A stretch of 46,754 bases of DNA, taken from assembly GCF_025960985.1 (NCBI RefSeq), contig NZ_JAOQMX010000037.1, forward strand, positions 1 to 46,754, written 5' to 3'. The stretch comes from Flavobacterium psychraerolatum (GTDB lineage Bacteria > Bacteroidota > Bacteroidia > Flavobacteriales > Flavobacteriaceae). The translations under genes were made by a program, and so were the position numbers. The notes under the pieces were generated by a model that was not told the DNA's origin, ran no database searches, and saw only the letters and a list, made by a program, of their open reading frames with translations. This document shows positions 18,358 to 27,374 of this stretch, one piece after another. Position 1 is the stretch's first letter, and every line of letters begins with the position of its first letter.

Positions 18358-18409
18358 GTAGTTATAGCCAATTGTAAAACTCACGAACCTCCGAAATAAA
18401 ATATAGAAA

Positions 18410-19381
18410 ATGACATTAAAAGAAGCAGTATTAAAAAGTTTAGAGGACATTAATAACATCACCAATTATTTGACTGTTCTTAATCATATAAATGTCAATA
18501 ATTATTACGATTTTGGTGTTGCAAAAACTCCTGGATCTACAATCTCGGCAGTTTTAGGTGATTTTATCCGAAATGGAGATACAAGAGTAAAACGAATCAA
18601 ACAGAATGGAGCAACTTATTCTTATTATTTAACGAAAAACGAGCAGAATATTGGTATTGAAGTTTTGAGTGGTGACGCTATAACTCCGATAGCTAAAACA
18701 ACAAAAAGTAATAAGATAAAAACTTACGAAGAAAGAGACTTACATAAACTCTTAAGCAGTTATCTGAAAAATGCTGATACTTATTCAAAAACAATTTTTC
18801 ACGAACAATCAAATGGTAAAGATAACAACCAAATATGGACACATCCAGATATGATTGGAATTAAGTTTCTGAATTTGCAGACCAAAGCAAGTCAAAACTT
18901 TCTAAAATCAATAAATCGAATTGATACTTTTAAATTAACATCCTACGAACTTAAAAGAGAAATCAATAGCGATAGTGAACTTAAGAAGGCATTCTTTCAA
19001 GCTGTTTCCAATTCGAGTTGGGCAAATTACGGATATTTAGTTGCATTAGAATTTAGCGACAGTTTAATTGAAGAAATGGCAAGACTTAATCAATCTTTTG
19101 GAATAGGAATTATTGAATTAAATGCAAATCCATACCAAAGTAAAGTTCTTTACCCTTCCGTATTTCGAGACCTGGATTTTAAAACAATTGACAAACTATG
19201 CAAAATGAATAAAGAATTCGAAAAATTTATTGAACAAACAGAAAAATTAATGACAGCAAGCGAAAAATATGTTTCCGGAGCAGAAAAAGAACTTGACGAA
19301 TTGTGTGATGGATACTTTGCAAATGATTCAGAAGTGGAGAGTTATTGTGTAGAAAAATATATACCGACAAATCCTGAATAA
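18410..19381 (+). CDS. HrgA-like protein: HARE-HTH plus PD-(D/E)xK nuclease-like domain
   Basis: The 323-residue protein begins with a HARE-type winged helix (about residues 1-75). Its core is TLKEAVLKSLEDI, ...TPGSTISAVLGDFI and a basic strand YSYYLTKNE, a fold proposed to read DNA or chromatin state. The second domain has HPDMIG (D147) and SYELKREI (E180-x-K182), the order and spacing of a PD-(D/E)xK nuclease core, then FFQAVSNSSWANYGYLVAL. This matches my memory of HrgA (COG2958) proteins, first noted where hrgA replaces a restriction gene in Helicobacter. No methyltransferase is adjacent, so it is an orphan. A defence or DNA-processing role is inference. Confidence 0.7.
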   Translation: MTLKEAVLKSLEDINNITNYLTVLNHINVNNYYDFGVAKTPGSTISAVLGDFIRNGDTRVKRIKQNGATYSYYLTKNEQNIGIEVLSGDAITPIAKTTKSNKIKTYEERDLHKLLSSYLKNADTYSKTIFHEQSNGKDNNQIWTHPDMIGIKFLNLQTKASQNFLKSINRIDTFKLTSYELKREINSDSELKKAFFQAVSNSSWANYGYLVALEFSDSLIEEMARLNQSFGIGIIELNANPYQSKVLYPSVFRDLDFKTIDKLCKMNKEFEKFIEQTEKLMTASEKYVSGAEKELDELCDGYFANDSEVESYCVEKYIPTNPE

Positions 19382-20614
19382 CATAAACCATTGGCTATCA
19401 TAACCATTTTAAATTAGCTACATTTTAGCAGAGTTTACATTTCGCATCAAGTATCCATTAAGCTGAAAAGGTGCATTTCCAAATTTACAATCCTCATTAG
19501 CTGTCCAAACGAAGAACTAATACAAAATAATCTGTGGAAAAAAACTATATTCAAAACCGAAAAAAAACTATTTAAAGAACAATGCAAAAAGAACATTGGA
19601 ATTAAAATTTTTGCTTTTTTAATATTTGAAACAATCCCAATTTTTTCGGTGAGTTTAATTTAGTTACATTATTCGTTATTCTCTTTATCTTATTTGTTTT
19701 CGTTTATTTAACTTATAATGAATCAAAGAATTTTCTATAAAATTGAATTCGATAATAAAAAATAAATAGTTTAGCTTGTAATTTTGACAATGATTGGTTG
19801 GGAATTTTTGAAATTAAGAAAGTTAAAATCCAAGTTAGAAATCGTATATCTAGATCAGGAAGTATAATGGGATATAGGCTAATATTCAAAAGTGCAAACA
19901 AAAACATACTCTAAACAAGTGGCATAATTGGAGTGATTTCATTTTATATCAAATATTTACAGAGTTTAAAAAAGTAAAAAATTATAATTGATGAGAAATC
20001 ATTAATTAATGGTATTAGGAAGAAAGCAGAAGAGGAAGGCGAATGGAAGGACTAAATAAAAGAAACGGTATTCATAATACACGAAGGCATAAATTACTTA
20101 CCTAAATTATACCCAAACTGCTTAGCCTTTTCGATGCGGTTATTTATTAAGAGCTTTGAATAAATGACTAACTAGAATAGTATAAAACACTCTGCAATTC
20201 AAAATATTTTTTGTTAAATGTGATCTTATAAACTCGAAAAAGACAATTAATTAGGGGCACTCATTTGTTAAATTACTTACTTAAAAGACAACTATTGTTG
20301 TGTAAACTGCATTGTTTTTATTATTTTTGAGAAAGATAAATAAGGTGTTTTCAGAGACTACATTTGGGCTGTTTATTAAATGAATAGGTGCCAATAAAAC
20401 ACGATAAATACTTTGCCTTCTAATTGGGTTGTACGAAAAATTAACTTCGCAATCCAATAAAATTGCTGCCCAAAATGAATTGATCAAATGGGTTTAGAAT
20501 TGAGATACTGCTGTTGCGAAAATCTAATCTGCAATTGGGCTAAAATGAATTTTTCACGAGGTGAATTTAGGAATACTGATAGTAAGGTGATAGTGTAATA
20601 TAGTAATGAATTAA
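19382..20614. other. Gene-poor 1.2-kb stretch with possible decayed coding scraps
   Basis: No gene can be supported in this stretch. The base composition is very AT-rich, and short frames interrupted by stops look like remnants. One near 19540-19660 would read as a charged Lys-rich peptide followed by a hydrophobic run. Another ends near 20055 with KKAEEEGEWKD. Neither could be assigned to a family. I see no RNA gene, transposon ends or regular repeats. It reads as decayed accessory DNA between the HrgA-like gene and the permease. Confidence 0.4.
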
Positions 20615-21898
20615 ATGGAAGAGAGTAAAAAAACAGGAACAATTTCTGTATTGGGAGCGGCATCGTTAGGGGTGGGTTCTATGGTTGGAGCAGGTATTTT
20701 TGCATTATTAGGAGAGGCTGGAGCCATTGCAGGAACAGCTACTTATTTATCTTTTTTAATAGGTGGTATTGTAGCCTTATCTTCGGGTTATTCCTATGCT
20801 AAATTAGGTTCGAAATTTCCATCCTCTGGAGGTGTAATTGAATATCTATTTCGAGGTTTTGGGAAAAATACTTTATCCGCCTCTTTCTCGGTTCTTTTTT
20901 TAATAGCTAGTATAATTTCAATGAGCATGGTTTCTAAAACTTTTGGAAGTTATGCCCGAAGTTTAATAACTGTTGAGCCCTCAAAATTATTAGAAAATGG
21001 GTTCACAAGTTTAATTGTAATCATTTTTGTCGGACTTAACTTTGTAGGAAGTAAAGTAGTTTCAAAAGCAGAAAGTGTCATAGTCATCATTAAATTAATT
21101 ATTTTATTAACCTTTATGGTTGCTGGTTTAGACTATGTTAATTGGAATGAATTTTCAACTACGGGATACCCCGCAGCCACTAATATTTTTGGAAGTTTGG
21201 CCATAACGTATTTTGCTTACACTGGTTTTTCTGTGATAACAAATACTGCGGGTGACATGGCTAACCCCTCTAAACAACTCCCCAAAGCCATATTTTTGGC
21301 AATTGGTTTCACTATAATATTATATGTAGGTTTATCACTGGTAGTATTTGGAAACCTATCTGTAAGTGATGTAATTAAATATAAAGAAACGGCCTTGGCA
21401 GAAGCTGCAATGCCAATTTTTGGTACTATTGGTTTTGTTGTAATTTCAATAGCAGCTTTATTGTCTACATCGTCTTCCTTAAATGCAAATATGTTCTCTG
21501 TTTTAAACATGAGTAAGCAAGAGTCTCAAGAGGGAGAAATTTCGGTTCTATTTATGAGAAAAATATGGAAACAAGGCACCGATGGATTACTTATTATAGC
21601 CATAATAATTTTATTAATGGCTAATTTTTTAGATTTAACTGCAATAGCTTCTTTGGGATCAATAGCAACTTTACTAGTAACGATGACGGTACATATTGGA
21701 CATTATAAAATAATTAATGAAACTAAAGCAAGTAAAGCAGGAGTCTTATTTGCTATTTTCTCCAATTTAGCAGCTGTTGTCTTGTTCTTTGCTTATATAA
21801 TCAAACAAGGGCAAACGACTACTTTAGTAATGATTTCAGTATTACTATTATTTTGTTTTCTTTTTGAGAGATTCTATCTAAAAAAGAAAATCCAATAA
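20615..21898 (+). CDS. APC-superfamily amino acid permease
   Basis: This is a 427-residue inner-membrane transporter with about 12 hydrophobic segments. The first segment holds the APC unwound-helix signature GVGSMVGAGIFALLGEAG (residues about 17-34), which binds the substrate backbone in this superfamily. TM6-like AYTGFSVITNTAGDMANPSKQLPKAI (written here as the region around residues 205-230) is the other hallmark. It is probably a proton-coupled amino acid or amine transporter; the exact substrate is not readable. It stands alone between noncoding stretches, with no obvious -7 box. Length and topology are usual for the family. Confidence 0.9.
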   Translation: MEESKKTGTISVLGAASLGVGSMVGAGIFALLGEAGAIAGTATYLSFLIGGIVALSSGYSYAKLGSKFPSSGGVIEYLFRGFGKNTLSASFSVLFLIASIISMSMVSKTFGSYARSLITVEPSKLLENGFTSLIVIIFVGLNFVGSKVVSKAESVIVIIKLIILLTFMVAGLDYVNWNEFSTTGYPAATNIFGSLAITYFAYTGFSVITNTAGDMANPSKQLPKAIFLAIGFTIILYVGLSLVVFGNLSVSDVIKYKETALAEAAMPIFGTIGFVVISIAALLSTSSSLNANMFSVLNMSKQESQEGEISVLFMRKIWKQGTDGLLIIAIIILLMANFLDLTAIASLGSIATLLVTMTVHIGHYKIINETKASKAGVLFAIFSNLAAVVLFFAYIIKQGQTTTLVMISVLLLFCFLFERFYLKKKIQ

Positions 21899-22330
21899 CT
21901 ATTCTATTTCAATTGTACTAAATAATAGGATCACCGAATTTTATAAGGTGGCTATTGCTACTTGAAGGTAAAAGCAGCGTTGCTATAGCTGTAAATGATT
22001 TTACACTAAAAAATGGTTCTCGTCGCACTTAAGTGCTAGGAGATGTAGTTGAAAGATTTTCTTTGTTGATAGACCTTTCTAAACTGGATAAAATAAAGAG
22101 ACAATCAATTGACTTTGAAAATTTCATCTTTGTAGATTAATTTAGTTTTTATAAATAAATTCGCAGACTTTACGACAGGTTATAAGTTAATCTATATAGC
22201 TACATGAAAGAAATAACATGTTAAGTAATCGTTAAATAAGGTTCAATCTTATTACAATAGCAATAACTTGTTTGATCGTTCGTTGTTTATGATAACAATA
22301 ATAAGTTATACATTAAAAGGATTCTACCTC
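21899..22330. other. Noncoding stretch with possible pseudogene scraps
   Basis: Two short stretches have coding-like composition but no start and no recognisable family. One near 21960-22031 reads LLEGKSSVAIAVNDFTLK and continues to a stop. The other, at about 22030-22140, is a 36-codon Lys/Ile/Asp-rich frame. They may be remains of a decayed gene. No RNA or repeat was recognised. Confidence 0.3.
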
Positions 22331-22918
22331 ATGAAGAAAATAATAATTACGGCAACGGCCTTATTACTTTTTACTACAAACATTTTTAGTCAAACCACAG
22401 TTAAACCTGCCAATTCGGGTAGTTTACAATCTCAATTTGAGAACCTTATTGATAAATCAAATAGCTTTCAGGATTATAAAGTAATTAAAAAAACTTCGTT
22501 ACTAAAGTTACAAGCTAATATTCTCGATTCTCTTGCTGTTTCAAAAAATAAGCTTATAACCAATGTAGCTTTTCAAGAGTCTCAAAAGAAAACTATAGAT
22601 AGTTTAAAAAATAAATCTGCAGCTTCACAAACGATTGTTTCTGAATTGGTTTCTGAAAAAGAAAGTATTTCAGTTTTAGGTATTCAGATCGAAAAATCAT
22701 TGTTTAAAGTGTCTTTTTTTCTAATCGTAATTGGATTGATTGCTGCAGTGTTCTTTTTAGTTTTTATGTACAAGCGAAGTAACATTATTACCGTACAATC
22801 CAAGTTGGCATTAAAACAGTCCCAAGAAGAATTTGAAATCTATAAAGAAAAAGCATTGGAACGCGAACAGAAAGCGATGCGTAGGTTGCAGGATGAATTG
22901 AATAAGCAGAAAAAATAA
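22331..22918 (+). CDS. Small envelope protein with signal peptide, membrane segment and coiled coil
   Basis: I start at the ATG at 22331, which gives a clean signal peptide (MKKIIITATALLLFTTNIFSQ). The frame is open further upstream, to 22268, but the extra residues would bury it. The mature part has a helical region with KKTSLLKLQANILDSLAVSK, a membrane segment near residues 132-155 (FFLIVIGLIAAVFFLVFMYKR) and a charged C-terminal coiled coil (EIYKEKALEREQKAMRRLQDE). From memory, homologues are sometimes labelled tRNA (guanine-N1)-methyltransferase. Nothing here supports this, and the real trmD lies at 36.0 kb. It is probably a flavobacterial envelope protein of unknown role. A terminator follows. 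Confidence 0.8.
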   Translation: MKKIIITATALLLFTTNIFSQTTVKPANSGSLQSQFENLIDKSNSFQDYKVIKKTSLLKLQANILDSLAVSKNKLITNVAFQESQKKTIDSLKNKSAASQTIVSELVSEKESISVLGIQIEKSLFKVSFFLIVIGLIAAVFFLVFMYKRSNIITVQSKLALKQSQEEFEIYKEKALEREQKAMRRLQDELNKQKK

Positions 22919-22994
22919 TTCTCGAGAATTCTCTGGTGTTGCTAAAACCACAAAGATTGAAAATCATAGGTTTCTCAAGATTTTAAATAAATAA

Positions 22995-23032
22995 AAAAAA
23001 GGGCTGTTGAAAATAATCAACGGCCTTATTTA
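22995..23032 (+). terminator. Terminator after the coiled-coil envelope protein gene
   Basis: An A-run followed by GGGCTGTTGA pairs with TCAACGGCC (one G-T pair), then TTATTT. The loop is AAATAA. Confidence 0.75.
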
Positions 23033-23160
23033 GTTTGTATAGTAGATTGTTAGAAAAAAATAGCCTAAATAACGCTACTAATAAAACGGCTTATGGCAAA
23101 TAGTTATTCTGATATAGAAATACAAAAGGAATACATTTTTGAATTGACAGCAGCAGTTTT

Positions 23161-23260
23161 GCGTGAGGGATAGGAACGGAAATCCTTTTTTGGGGCTTTT
23201 TTTACCCCCAAAAAGATTGTAGAGCATAGCCCGACCCGCGTATTTTAGCGGGTCACGCCC
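23161..23260 (+). repeat. Dispersed two-hairpin repeat, copy B
   Basis: The element runs from GCGTGAGGGATAGGAACGG to GGGTCACGCCC. It has two hairpins: an inner GGGG/CCCC stem around 23192-23211 and an outer CCCG/CGGG stem around 23234-23252. It shares ends with copies A, C and D. The remaining noncoding DNA between 22919 and 23562 shows nothing else that I can support. Confidence 0.75.
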
Positions 23261-23562
23261 ATGATGCTATTAAAACAAAATAAAGAGGGTAATCTCTTTT
23301 CTAACTCCTGTTTGTACTTGATTCCTACTCGATTTTTTAACCGAAAGCTGTACTTTTTATAAACGATATCTTCAAAGCAATCGGACCTCTAATAATTGGG
23401 GACAAATTGCGTCATTTCACACAAATAAGCTGTACTAAAGACAGATAAAAGGGTGGTAATAAATTTTTTAAAGTAAGAATAAAACGTTATTCTTGCACTC
23501 GACAAGAGTATACGAGATTTCTGTAATTGGAAAATAACGAACATTGATAAATAATTTGATTT

Positions 23563-24141
23563 ATGAAAACAAATAAGGTTGTAAAATCGATTTTGATGGT
23601 AGCTGTGTGCTTCAGTACTTTTCTAGCAAAAGCACAAGAGGCAAGTGTTGAAGAAACTACGTACGGAATTCAAACGGGGCTCTTAGGGATCTGGGCGCAC
23701 CGTGAAGAGAAACTTACTAATCAAATTGCGTTGCGCGAAGAAATTGGTTTTGATGGTGGTTTTTGGAGTGGAAGCTTCTACCCAAAAAACGGTTTTTTAT
23801 TGACTCCTGTTATCACCTTGGAACCAAGATGGTATTATAACTTGAATAAAAGAGTTAGAAAGGGACGAAATATTGACGGCAATAGCGGAAATTATCTATC
23901 ACTTAAAACAAGTTATCATCCCAATTGGTTTGTGATTTCTAATTATGATAATGTAGAAATTGCCGACCAAATCTCATTCGTTCCAACTTGGGGGATAAGA
24001 AGAAATGTTGGAAAGCATTTTACCTATGAAACGGGTATTGGAATTGGTTACCAATATATTTTTGCCAAAAGTGTGGGCTATCAGAAAAACGAAGGTCAGA
24101 CGACGGTAAATTTAAATCTTCGACTTGGATACCGTTTTTAA
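23563..24141 (+). CDS. Predicted small outer-membrane beta-barrel protein
   Basis: The 192-residue protein has a signal peptide ending LAKAQ (residues 1-25). It continues with alternating polar and aromatic strands (TYGIQTGLLGIWAHRE, GFLLTPVITLEPRWYYNL, HFTYETGIGIGYQY) and closes with VNLNLRLGYRF, where the terminal phenylalanine is the usual outer-membrane beta-barrel signal. The size suits an 8-strand barrel. No enzyme motif is seen. It stands alone after repeat copy B and before the GNAT gene. The family is not identified beyond the fold inference. Confidence 0.75.
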   Translation: MKTNKVVKSILMVAVCFSTFLAKAQEASVEETTYGIQTGLLGIWAHREEKLTNQIALREEIGFDGGFWSGSFYPKNGFLLTPVITLEPRWYYNLNKRVRKGRNIDGNSGNYLSLKTSYHPNWFVISNYDNVEIADQISFVPTWGIRRNVGKHFTYETGIGIGYQYIFAKSVGYQKNEGQTTVNLNLRLGYRF

Positions 24142-24219
24142 CAACTTAACAATTTTAAACGGTGCTAATGTCTTCGTTCGAAAGGCAGCTTTGAAGTGTT
24201 TATTTTTGGATATTTAAAG

Positions 24220-24227
24220 TAGTTTTG
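24220..24227 (+). promoter_or_regulatory. -7 box for the GNAT gene
   Basis: TAGTTTTG matches TAnnTTTG, 18 bp before the ATG at 24246. Confidence 0.45.
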
Positions 24228-24245
24228 TATACAAACATAATATAA

Positions 24246-24761
24246 ATGAGTCAGCATTTCCAAAAAGCCAATGTTACCCAAATTCCCGAAATATGGACTA
24301 TTCTGCAACAAGCCATTGCGCGCAGAAAAGCTGATGGCAGTGATCAATGGCAAGACGGTTACCCCAATCCTGAAGTGATTCAGTCAGATATTAACAAAAA
24401 TGCGGCCTACGTTTTGATCGAAGAACAAACAATCGTGGGCTATTGTGCCCTATTGATTAATGATGAGCCTGAATATCAAAACATAGAAGGGCAGTGGATT
24501 ACAAATGATCATTTTGTAGTTTTTCATAGAGTCGCCATTGCTGAAAACCAATTGGGAAAAGGATTAGCCAAAAAACTAATGCAGTTCATAGAAGCATTTG
24601 CAATCAATAATAATATTTACAGCATCAAAGCCGATACTAATTTTGATAATCATGCCATGATGGCAATATTTGATAGCTTGGGATATGTCTACTGCGGTCA
24701 AGTATTTTTTAGAGGTACGCCTAGAAGAGCATACGAAAAAGTGCTAGAACAAAAACGCTAA
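24246..24761 (+). CDS. GNAT-family N-acetyltransferase
   Basis: The 171-residue protein has the GNAT fold. An N-terminal helix region is followed by AAYVLIEEQTIVGYCALL (strands 2-4). Motif A, FHRVAIAENQLGKGLAKKLM, carries the acetyl-CoA pyrophosphate loop (QLGKGLA) near residues 100-117. Motif B, ADTNFDNHAMMAIFDSLGYVYCG, is followed by a terminal strand. It transfers an acetyl group from acetyl-CoA to an amine whose identity is unknown. It is cytoplasmic, monocistronic and closed by a terminator at 24810-24850. It converges with the thioredoxin-like gene. Confidence 0.9.
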   Translation: MSQHFQKANVTQIPEIWTILQQAIARRKADGSDQWQDGYPNPEVIQSDINKNAAYVLIEEQTIVGYCALLINDEPEYQNIEGQWITNDHFVVFHRVAIAENQLGKGLAKKLMQFIEAFAINNNIYSIKADTNFDNHAMMAIFDSLGYVYCGQVFFRGTPRRAYEKVLEQKR

Positions 24762-24809
24762 AAACAGTAATTAGTATTTGACCCTGCTTTGCTGCAGGTG
24801 TCTAACAAC

Positions 24810-24850
24810 ATGTGCTTGCCCGTACCTACAGCAAGCACATCTTGTTTTTT
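24810..24850 (+). terminator. Terminator between convergent genes
   Basis: ATGTGCTTGC (24810-24819) pairs perfectly with GCAAGCACAT (24831-24840), followed by CTTGTTTTTT. It serves the plus-strand GNAT gene, and the T run reaches the stop codon of the convergent gene at 24849. Confidence 0.85.
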
Positions 24851-26957
24851 ACTTCAACTTCTCCACCGTCTTCACAACATCTGTTTCAGGGAGTTTACAC
24901 GCACCTTCAACACAAACATAAATATAGGTTTCGTCAGGCATAAAGCGGCTATCCATCAACGGAATTTTGCTGTCTTTGGTTGCACCTGCGTACAATACAT
25001 TTGGTAAATAGTAGTTTTGTAGCGCGCCAATTTTTTGTTTGGCAGCAGGGCCAGAAACTGCTACTTCATAATATGTATCTGTATAGTTGAGCATCAGGTT
25101 CAACCAATTATAGTAAGCGGTCGGGTAGGCGATGGCGTCTTTTTTAACATTGTTGAGCATTTGCTTGGCGATTGCGCTATATTTCGCATCCGAGAAATAA
25201 TGACCTAACTGAAACAAAGAGCCAGCCAAAACAGAGTTCGAACTCGGAATCGCATTGTCACTCACTTCCATTTTTCTAGTGATGATATTGGGACTGTTAT
25301 TAGCTGTAAAATAAAACATATGCGTTTTGGCATCAAAAAAGTGAGCCAAAGTATAGTTCATTAAATTATGTGCTTCATTCAGCCATTTTTCGTCCAAACT
25401 TACTTGGTACAAAGCAATGTAAGCATCAATCACAGCAGCATAATCCTCAGAAAATCCGTTGATCGAACTCTTTCCGTCCTTGTAACTGTGGTACAAACTA
25501 CCGTCTTTTTGCAGTTGCGTCGTGCGAATAAATTCGGCGTTTTTTTGTGCCATTTCCAAATAATGCGGATTTTTTAAGGCCTTGTACGCTTGTACATACC
25601 CCTTAATCATCAAGGCATTCCATGACGTTAAGGTTTTGTCATCCAGGTGTGGACGGCTTCTTTTCGATCTAGCGCTTAGCAATATTTTTTTCCATTCCGT
25701 GATTTTAGTTTGTAAGGTTCCAATCGCAATTTTGTGAGACGTGGCAAAAGCAATATCCGATGCTGTTTTTACCAATACATACTTGTCTTTTTCCCAGAAT
25801 CCCGTGTCGTTCACATTATAGTAGTCCTTAAAAAGGTCAAAATCCAATTTAAGCACTGCTTTCAATTCGGCAATCGTCCAAGCATAAAAAGCACCTTCCT
25901 CGAGTTTGTTTTTACTGTCTTTGCTGTCCGCATCCAACGAAGAATAAAAAGCACCATTTTTGGCCATCAATTCTCGTTCTACAAACGTAAGCGTTTCTTC
26001 AATCGTTTGTTTGTAAGTAGGGTTTTTGGTCGCTAGGTACGCATCGGCATACAAGCTTACAAGTTGCGCATTGTCGTACAACATTTTCTCAAAATGCGGA
26101 ATATGCCATTGCGCATCCACAGTATAGCGCGAAAAACCACCACCTATTTGATCATACAAGCCACCGTTGGTCATAGCATTTAGCGTCGTAGTGACATGAT
26201 TTTGCCATTGTGCGTCTTTCTTTTGGTAGCCATAGCGCAATAAAAAATGCATCGCATCCGGCATCGGAAATTTTTGATCTCCTGCCAATCCTCCATGGGT
26301 AACATCAATATTTTTTTGCCAGTTCTTCAAAGCAGCAGTAAGTTCGCTACCGCTAAAAGCTTCCTTACTCGGATTAAAAACAATCTGCTCCGATTCTTTG
26401 ATGCCTTGCGTCAATTTATCAGCATATTCCGCTGCTTTTTTAGGGTCGCTTTTATAGAAATCGGCTACTTTGAGCAGCATTTTTGTCCAATCGTCTTTCG
26501 GGAAATAGGTACCTCCAAAAATCGGTCTTCCGTCAGGCAATGCAATGCAGTTAAGCGGCCATCCGCCACTTCCAGTCATCAATTGTACCGCATTCATGTA
26601 GATTTGGTCAATATCAGGACGCTCTTCACGGTCGACTTTTATGCAAATAAAATTGTCATTCATGATTTTGGCAACCGAGTCATTTTGAAAACTCTCTTCC
26701 TCCATCACATGACACCAGTGACAAGCCGAATAGCCAATCGAAATCAGAATCAGTTTGTTTTCCTTTTTTGCCAAAGCCAAGGTTTCAGGATTCCAAGCAC
26801 GCCAATTCACGGGGTTGTGCGCGTGTTGCAACAAATACGGACTCGTTTCGTTGATCAATTCGTTGGTATATTTAAAATCGCCGTCTTTGGATGGTTTGCA
26901 ACCTAGCAGCGCCAAACTAAAACAGAATAATAGAAAGAAATATTTTTTAGGAAACAT
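24849..26957 (-). CDS. DUF255 thioredoxin-domain lipoprotein (YyaL/SSP411-like)
   Basis: This 702-residue protein has lipobox LALLGC at residue 20. An N-terminal thioredoxin-like domain (DUF255, about residues 32-190) shows the family signature [17 protein letters not shown], then [14 protein letters not shown] with a CxxC pair at C79 and C82, and [13 protein letters not shown]. The rest resembles the six-hairpin (alpha/alpha) barrel seen in YyaL/spermatogenesis-associated protein 20 relatives ([37 protein letters not shown]). The lipoprotein signal indicates an envelope location, unlike the cytosolic relatives. The biochemical activity of this family is not established. It is divergent from the caspase module. 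Confidence 0.92.
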   Translation of the reverse strand: MFPKKYFFLLFCFSLALLGCKPSKDGDFKYTNELINETSPYLLQHAHNPVNWRAWNPETLALAKKENKLILISIGYSACHWCHVMEEESFQNDSVAKIMNDNFICIKVDREERPDIDQIYMNAVQLMTGSGGWPLNCIALPDGRPIFGGTYFPKDDWTKMLLKVADFYKSDPKKAAEYADKLTQGIKESEQIVFNPSKEAFSGSELTAALKNWQKNIDVTHGGLAGDQKFPMPDAMHFLLRYGYQKKDAQWQNHVTTTLNAMTNGGLYDQIGGGFSRYTVDAQWHIPHFEKMLYDNAQLVSLYADAYLATKNPTYKQTIEETLTFVERELMAKNGAFYSSLDADSKDSKNKLEEGAFYAWTIAELKAVLKLDFDLFKDYYNVNDTGFWEKDKYVLVKTASDIAFATSHKIAIGTLQTKITEWKKILLSARSKRSRPHLDDKTLTSWNALMIKGYVQAYKALKNPHYLEMAQKNAEFIRTTQLQKDGSLYHSYKDGKSSINGFSEDYAAVIDAYIALYQVSLDEKWLNEAHNLMNYTLAHFFDAKTHMFYFTANNSPNIITRKMEVSDNAIPSSNSVLAGSLFQLGHYFSDAKYSAIAKQMLNNVKKDAIAYPTAYYNWLNLMLNYTDTYYEVAVSGPAAKQKIGALQNYYLPNVLYAGATKDSKIPLMDSRFMPDETYIYVCVEGACKLPETDVVKTVEKLK

Positions 26958-27090
26958 TTGGTTTGGTTATCAATATTAAAAAAAGGAAAGGTATAAAAAA
27001 AGACTTGTACAAAGTATCAAATGCAAAACTCTTTTTCGAATCCGTATTACTAGGCGAAGATTAGCTAAACCCTTTACATTCTAGTTATTT

Positions 27091-27245
27091 GGGCGTTCCA
27101 CCAAAAAAATAAGGGCAACGTAGTTTGCGCATAGCCCTTATTTTTTGGTGGACCGGTCCCGAAGTTTCGGGATGTTCCAAGTCCTCAACTAGTTCTGCTA
27201 TTGCTACACTAGTTTGTGGGCTTTCCTCGTCAATCCCTAACGCAA
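27091..27245 (-). repeat. Dispersed two-hairpin repeat, copy C
   Basis: Read on the minus strand it runs from GCGTTAGGGATTG to GAACGCCC. It shares with copy A the same inner text (GAGGACTTG...) and the same strong outer hairpin, CCACCAAAAAAATAAGGGC paired with GCCCTTATTTTTTGGTGG (about 27098-27153). An extra small stem, GGTCCCGAAGTTTCGGGA, is inserted near 27156-27173. It lies between the divergent DUF255 and caspase genes, upstream of the caspase gene in the same orientation as copy A to the HrgA-like gene. Confidence 0.75.
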
Positions 27246-27335
27246 GTTATCGATAGTATTTTTGAGACATGATAAAAGACAGAAAAAACTTTAGTGATTG
27301 TTTTTTCTAAATGAAGAAATACGCATAAACTTGCG

Positions 27336-27350
27336 TATATTTACTAGTTA
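27336..27350 (+). promoter_or_regulatory. Promoter-like block shared with the HrgA-like gene
   Basis: TATATTTA, one base off the TAnnTTTG box, is followed by CTAGTTATG. It matches the block at 18350. Both are followed by a leader with AATTGTAAAA or AATTTTAAAA. The ATG of the caspase gene is 25 bp downstream. Confidence 0.45.
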
Positions 27351-27374
27351 TGTGTAATTTTAAAAAAAAACCTG

